A DNA stretch of 64,000 nucleotides from Parascedosporium putredinis (taxonomy: Eukaryota > Ascomycota > Sordariomycetes > Microascales > Microascaceae): NCBI GenBank assembly GCA_949357655.1, contig CASHTG010000018.1, positions 1,984,001 to 2,048,000 on the forward strand, given 5' to 3'. The position numbers and the translations under genes are program-made. Positions 59,380 to 64,000 of this stretch are shown piece by piece (position 1 is the stretch's first letter; every line of letters starts with the position of its first letter). Below the pieces are notes generated by a model, which was not told the origin of the DNA, did no database searches, and saw nothing but the letters and a program-made list of their open reading frames with translations.

Positions 59380-59660
59380 CAAGCCTCTTACCCACTCTTA
59401 CTCTCGCTCTCGCTCTCTTTCTTTCTCTCTTTTCTTCTCTTCCTTCGTTTCTCCTTTCTTACTTTCTCGTCGCTTACTATTTTCACCTTCTCTTTCCTTC
59501 TTTTGCGGATTTTTTCGTTCAGCGTGTCCTTCTCTCGTATTTCGTCTACAACAATTCCTGCTGGCCAGATATCCATAAACCAACTTTTTCTTTTCCCCCT
59601 TGCGACTTTTTTGCATCTCTCTTCACTTCGACAGTCCGACTCGTCCTTTCGCTTGGTAAG
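59380..59660 (+). promoter_or_regulatory. Pyrimidine-rich leader/promoter tract
   Basis: Almost pure C/T stretches (CTCTCGCTCTCGCTCTCTTTC and similar) lie 230-510 bp before the ATG at 59889. They are followed by CA- and A-rich sequence, a layout common in promoters and leaders of well expressed filamentous-fungal genes. Confidence 0.45.
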
Positions 59661-59888
59661 TCTCAACTTGGAAGTGGTTCGGGCAGAGGAGATGCGCGCA
59701 CACACAACTGCTCAACTGGACCTGGACTAACACCACAGCGCAAACAGTCAACGCAGAGAGAGAACAACTTCAACTCTTCAGCGGAGGAGGAGTGGAAAAG
59801 AGCAACATTCTTCGACAACAACAGTGATCGAAAGAATAACACACATAAACCAACAATAACCAAAAACCCCTCCAGAATCTCCACCACG

Positions 59889-61057
59889 ATGTCCTCCCTC
59901 GAGTCAAAGAAGAGACCCCGCCAATTCCCCGGCGGGTTCAACGGTTTCCCCTTCGGCCCCGGCAACTTCCCCGGCAACTTCAGAGGCAACGCCGGCCCCC
60001 AGATCGTCGCCACCGACCCCGCCGCCCGCGCCGGCGAATTCACCTCGGGCTTCTTCCAGCCCCCGGTGCCACACCCACCCCGCCGCCGCCGTCCCGGAGC
60101 TCACCCCCGCCGCCGCCGGTCCCCAGCTCACGCTCATCGCCTCCGGAACGCCAGCAGCCCCGACAGACGCCCCCGCTGCCCCGTTGTCTTCCCCGAGGCT
60201 CCCATTTCTCCCGCGCCCGAGAGCGGGTTTGTCGACGGAGACTTTTCCATATCTGTGCCGCCCGAGAACTCGTCGGTCGAGCTGGTTTCCGAAATGGTTG
60301 ACGCTTCCGCCGCCGGCGAGGCGGCTGGCCTCCCGCTGCGAGCGGCGCGAGCGGTGTCCCCACCCAGACGGCGAGCACCAACAGCGGAGGTGTAGCGTTC
60401 GGCGCCATTGGTGAGTTGATTCCCTTTTTCCGTCACGAAAATCCCGAAATCCCAGTTTTCTTTCTTTTTCCTCTTTTCCTCCTTCCGCGTCGTCAAGCGC
60501 AATCCCCACTAACATCAGCTTCAGCCGGCGTCGCCTTCCTCGTCAGCCTCCTCTTCATCTTCTACAAGTGGCGCAGGGGCACTCTCCCCAGCAGCGTGAA
60601 CCGCCTAGCCCTCAAGCTCCGCCCCGCCTCCCCGACGCCGACAACATGGAAAAGGGCCTCGCCACCTCCGACACCGTCTCCATCCGCTCCTCCGCCACCA
60701 CCACGTCCTACTCCAAGGCCTTCAACTCCATCAAGGCCTTCGTCCGCCCCTCCACCGCTGACCAGCAGACCAGCTACGTGCCCAGCATATCCGCACCGAC
60801 GGCCTACAGCGGGCCGCAGGCCGACAAACTCGCCGTGCCCCTCCCCTCCACCTGGCGAAGCTCCAGGCTGCGGGTTTGTGGACGGCGGAAGGAAGCGACA
60901 CCGTCAACGCGGCCATGGCGGCTGCGGCGGTGACGACGAGCCCCATGGATCCCAAGCCCGTCGTAGCCGAGCCCCTCGTCCACCCGCTAAGAGCCCACAC
61001 AATCAAGACAGAACAAGGGGAGGCGCCGAGGCCAAGCCCGCGTCCTGGCCTCTGTGA
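59889..61057 (+). CDS. Single-pass membrane protein with Pro/Ser-rich ectodomain
   Basis: The start is the ATG at 59889 (MSSLESKKRPRQFPGGFNGF), followed by a Gly/Phe/Pro/Asn-rich N-terminus and a Pro/Ala/Thr/Ser-rich region. An intron (60411-60518, GTGAGT...CATCAG) sits within the membrane helix: the splice joins GGVAFGAI to ASAGVAFLVSLLFIFYKW, followed by the stop-transfer RRG. The cytoplasmic tail has GLATSDTVSIRSSATTTSYSK, a Ser/Thr-rich, possibly phosphorylated segment. The organisation recalls fungal Mid2/SKG6-type surface sensors, but sequence identity is not established. Several frame changes (about 60,050-60,360 and 60,860-60,900) make the ectodomain reading and the exact stop uncertain. 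Confidence 0.6.
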
Positions 61058-62577
61058 GACCCGAGACCGCCACTTGCTACTCGAGCGCGTTCCTTGTTAT
61101 TTCATCTTCCTTCCTTTTTTCGTAGCTACCAAAGCATTCACGACGTATGAGCATATACATGACGGATAACTTTGGGTTGGTCGTTGGTCCGGTTCGGCGA
61201 GCGGGTTTCGGCTGGTAATATTTGCGTTGCTTCTTCTTTCTGGTTTTCCGTTTTCCTCTATCCCCGGCCTTTTGACGAGCGGTCCTTTTCCCCTTGCCAC
61301 TCTCTCGCTCTTTCTGCTTCTCGCCCATTTATTTCAATTACTCTGCTGCAAGGCACTTTCGATTACTCAATATCGCTTTTAATTCTTGGGACGATCGTGG
61401 AAACAGGGTCACGATTGGTAAAAGGGGTCCAGGTGTGGCCGGTAAGGGGACGGCAGGGTGCTGTTCGCAGGCGACTCTTGGAGCTTCTCACTCCCTCCCT
61501 CCTTTTTTTTCTTCTTCTTCTTTCCCTCTGCTCTCCTTGTTACGAGCTTGCTCTTGTTTTGTTAGGCTGCGATACCACCTCTTGTTTGATTGTTTCTGTT
61601 TCCCCTCCTCTCGTCCTCCCTCCATTCGCCCTGTCTATATTCCCCAGCCTGTATCTGACGAGATTCCCTTATCATGTGTGCGAACCAAGTTCGGTCCGTC
61701 AAGTGCGATTGTGTGTAAATTTGAAATAAAAAATAAATTGTATATATAACCCCAAAGCTGCTGGAACAGTACTACTTCTGCCTATCAATTCATAGTTCTC
61801 ATCTAGTCCATCCTCGTCTATGTTTCCATCGTGCTTTGCCGAACGGTGCGATACATGAACGAATCGAGAGCTTCGCCGCGGCCCCATCAGACGTGAACTA
61901 AATCTATGGCTCGGCGCGTGATCTCCGTGATAAACGCGACGGTTAGGATCATTCATCCGTCGTGCTTCTAGGCTTTCCAATGTGTCTAGGTTAGAATTTG
62001 AACCTCTGACTCCTTGACATGCATGAACCCTTTGGGTGGTTTGGTCCTGTGAGCCTTCACTCGCTTGGAGTCGTGGAAAATCTCGGGATGAAATTTCCAT
62101 CCTGCTCGTAGCGCACTCTTCAGGATTGAAGTCTCATTGAATCTTTCTTTCCCAAAGGGGCATTCACTTCAAGCAATTTCACTAATCTTGTTGAGTATTG
62201 CATCGTTAACCAGCTCGCCGGCTTCCCGCTAAATTTTCGTTGCACAATGCCGAAGTAGTGCAGATGTCTACCGACTCCGGGATCGTGCAAGGACGGGAGT
62301 GAGAGCGCATTGCGGTCCTAGCCCCCGGCGCGATGCCGTCTGGGACCTGGCGAGACTGTGAGGGCGTATTATGTCTTTGTCTTGTGCGTGTGCCAACTGC
62401 AGGCGTAGCTTGTTCTTCTCTCGCCTTCCTTTCCTACATGTACCCGTCGCAGCACTAGTTTAGATGTAGCAAGGGGGCGGCGCGCCTCCGCCATCGCCGT
62501 TTAACTCTAATCGAATGCGGTATCCTCTACGGCCCTTGGAGACGGACCGTGAGGGTCTGCCAAATTCTTGCACCTCA
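61058..62577. other. Intergenic, no gene recognised
   Basis: This is the 3' flank of the membrane protein gene, with strong pyrimidine tracts, and the convergent 3' flank of the RlpA-like gene. A minus-strand ORF of 133 codons (61699-62100) has no family resemblance. A CTACATGTA palindrome lies at 62435-62442. Confidence 0.5.
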
Positions 62578-63327
62578 TCAGTTCAACCACGTCCAGGTTG
62601 CCAAAACGCGGCCATCCACCTCCCTAGCAAGCTTCTTGAACGCCGTGATGGACATGTCGAGGTCCGTCGGCTCGCACCCCGTGCAGCGGTCGACCACGGT
62701 CAAATCGACCGACTGGGGCCCTTTGCCCTCCTCGACAAAATCCCGGCGCACGCGCACCTTTTGCCGCAGAGCGAGTTGGTATTCGGATTGGTCCCTTCCT
62801 GCTGCGCGTCCCAGAGCTTGTGCGACACCGCGACAATCATCTCGTTGCTCTTGCTCACCTTGCCGCAGGCGCCGATGCCCGGCTCGTAGTAGGTGATGTC
62901 GCCCTCCCACGGCCCTTCGTCGCTCGAGGGGAAGGGGAGGTTCTGGCCGCGGTCGGATAGCCCGACGCCGAGCCCGACGGCTAGGGCGATGAGGATGACG
63001 AGAAGGGCGGGCGTGAGGACGAAGAGGAGGAAGTAGTTGCGGCTCAGGCCGAGATACCGCTTGTCCGGGGGAAGTAGGTGTCGATAAAGGACGATTTGCC
63101 GGTCGCGGGCGCGACGCCGGCCTCGACGTTGGTGGAGGTGCCGAGATCGATGGACGGCTCGCGACTCGACTCCTTGATGGGGGTTCCTTGGATGCGCCGC
63201 CGGCTGCGCCCAGAGGCTTGCTACTGCGGAGCCAGTCCGTGAGGGAGCTCCGTTTACGACTGGATTCCCATTCGGGCGATTGATAAGCCTGTTGCGAGGC
63301 GGGCCGCAGAGCTTCTTCGTCGGCCAT
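62578..63327 (-). CDS. Membrane-anchored RlpA-like double-psi beta-barrel protein
   Basis: The N-terminus MADEEALRPASQQAYQSPEW is cytoplasmic in type. A single membrane helix (YFLLFVLTPALLVILIALAV) at about 62,985-63,040 suggests type II topology. The outside domain is RlpA-like/barwin-like: GDITYYEPGIGACGK, then VAVSHKLWD, SLCGK, VRVRRDF, and VDLTVVDRCTGCEPTDLDMS, ending in GRVLATWTW. The TYYEPG and VVDRCxGC motifs are diagnostic of this fold, found in fungal expansin-like and cerato-platanin-neighbour proteins acting at the cell wall. The catalytic Asp of glycosidases in this clan may be the one in VVDRC. Frame breaks near 62,745, about 62,950-63,080 and near 63,170 separate the three readings. 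Confidence 0.75.
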   Translation of the reverse strand: MADEEALRPASQQAYQSPEWESSRKRSSLTDWLRSSKPLGAAGGASKEPPSRSRVASRPSISAPPPTSRPASRPRPANRPLSTPTSPGQAVSRPEPQLLPPLRPHARPSRHPHRPSRRARRRAIRPRPEPPLPLERRRAVGGRHHLLRAGHRRLRQGEQEQRDDCRGVAQALGRAAGRDQSEYQLALRQKVRVRRDFVEEGKGPQSVDLTVVDRCTGCEPTDLDMSITAFKKLAREVDGRVLATWTWLN

Positions 63328-64000
63328 GACGCAATAATGTTATGTCGGGGACCAGAGGATCGCGCTAACTGTCGGATTTGTGGGACGAGGCTTGATTGAC
63401 TCGAGAAGCCCAATGTAAAACGGAAGCGCGTTTCTTCGTCGACTGGTCAATTGGAGATCAATGGATTCTTTTGCAAGTGATTTTTGGGCTGATTTTTGTA
63501 GGGAGTAGTATATGGATTGAGTCGTGCAGCGCCGTTGTGAATTCTTAAAGGAGGAAGAAGGAGGTGCTGGCCTCAGAGGCATTCAAACTTGGAAGAGTTT
63601 GAGCGTCATCGTGGTGGCGGCACGGGAAACCAGGGAAACCTGGTTGATCTACGACTCTGCGACTCCTAACAAGGGACAAGCGCCAGAGAAACACCAACTG
63701 AGGGCTTTCACGTGGCAGTGAGAACCATGAAGGAGGCGAGGGGGAGGGGGATCGGGCATCCGGATTGGGAGGTGTTTAATTTCGTATAGCGCGCGATCGA
63801 ACATAAAAATTGAATGAGTTCAATGTCGAATTAATTTGTTCGATTGACCCAGATCCATCGTCACTGCTACCGTCGCTGTCGCCGTCACCATGACCAACAC
63901 TAACTCGGCCTGCTAATAACAAAGGGAAAGAGGCACTTACACCAATGAGGCATCCGTGGATCAATTGGATGAATTGAGCCGTGGATTGGCTGTGTCAGGC
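63328..64000. other. Intergenic, no gene recognised
   Basis: 5' flank of the RlpA-like gene up to the window edge. Nothing coding is supported. Confidence 0.5.

Larger units (their letters stand above)
53879..59888. other. Long intergenic region, about 6 kb, no gene recognised
   Basis: Composition is normal to CT-rich. It contains (CA)n/(GA)n near 58,230-58,271, (CCCTCT)n near 58,535-58,560, a G-run array (56835-56859) and a CTACATGTAG palindrome (57340-57347). Several ORFs of 100-230 codons lack any recognisable family, and no convincing splice chain was found. A large regulatory leader or non-coding transcript is possible. Confidence 0.45.

Noticed and set aside
61985..62020. tRNA-like T-arm text on the minus strand (GGTTCAAATTC)
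   Set aside because: The stems do not pair to a five-base T-arm, and no acceptor stem or anticodon arm can be built.
1..64000. CRISPR array, bacterial operons or prophage
   Set aside because: Spliceosomal introns, fungal gene families and RIP show nuclear fungal DNA, and no regularly spaced repeats of CRISPR type were found.

Overview
The window is chromosomal DNA of a filamentous ascomycete (Pezizomycotina, most likely Sordariomycetes). This rests on short GT-AG introns with CTAAC-like branch points, a Zn2Cys6 factor, 2EXR, AA9, Goodbye-NACHT and fungal CorA-like genes, and a Ty3-type retroelement mutated in the pattern of repeat-induced point mutation (RIP).

Layout. Positions 1-3,900: partial Zn2Cys6 transcription factor, SAM O-methyltransferase and 2EXR protein, all on the minus strand. 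Positions 3,900-25,600: an AT-rich accessory block holding a fungal CorA-like membrane protein, a kinase/pseudokinase gene, a complete 7.55-kb LTR retroelement (12,819-20,373, target-site duplication GCTTG) and a kinase-TPR gene. An inverted repeat of about 100 bp (4,945 and 12,635) brackets the CorA and kinase genes. Positions 25,600-39,800: normal-GC metabolic and secretory genes, namely an AA9 monooxygenase with a GPI-like tail, an FAD monooxygenase fused to a polytopic membrane domain, a secreted SGNH esterase, a PQ-loop protein, a P450 and an F-box-like protein. Positions 40,287-48,715: a large Goodbye-NACHT-TPR-ZZ STAND protein and the adenine DNA glycosylase MutY. Positions 48,716-64,000: sparse genes with long non-coding gaps, namely a PLAC8-family protein, a single-pass Pro/Ser-rich membrane protein with a long pyrimidine-rich leader, and a membrane-anchored RlpA-like double-psi beta-barrel protein.

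How the genes relate. No operon-like or clear biosynthetic cluster logic is visible. The FAD monooxygenase, P450 and O-methyltransferase lie too far apart, with unrelated genes between them. The two kinase genes beside the retroelement and the STAND protein belong to families typical of fungal accessory or non-self-recognition repertoires.

Main caution. Nearly every longer gene is interrupted by single-base frame breaks. I count about thirty, and almost all are consistent with one missing base, often in a short homopolymer, while the protein on both sides stays conserved. Indel errors in the assembly are the simplest explanation, so gene spans are given here from first start to last stop, with the breaks noted. 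Exon limits come from splice motifs read by eye.
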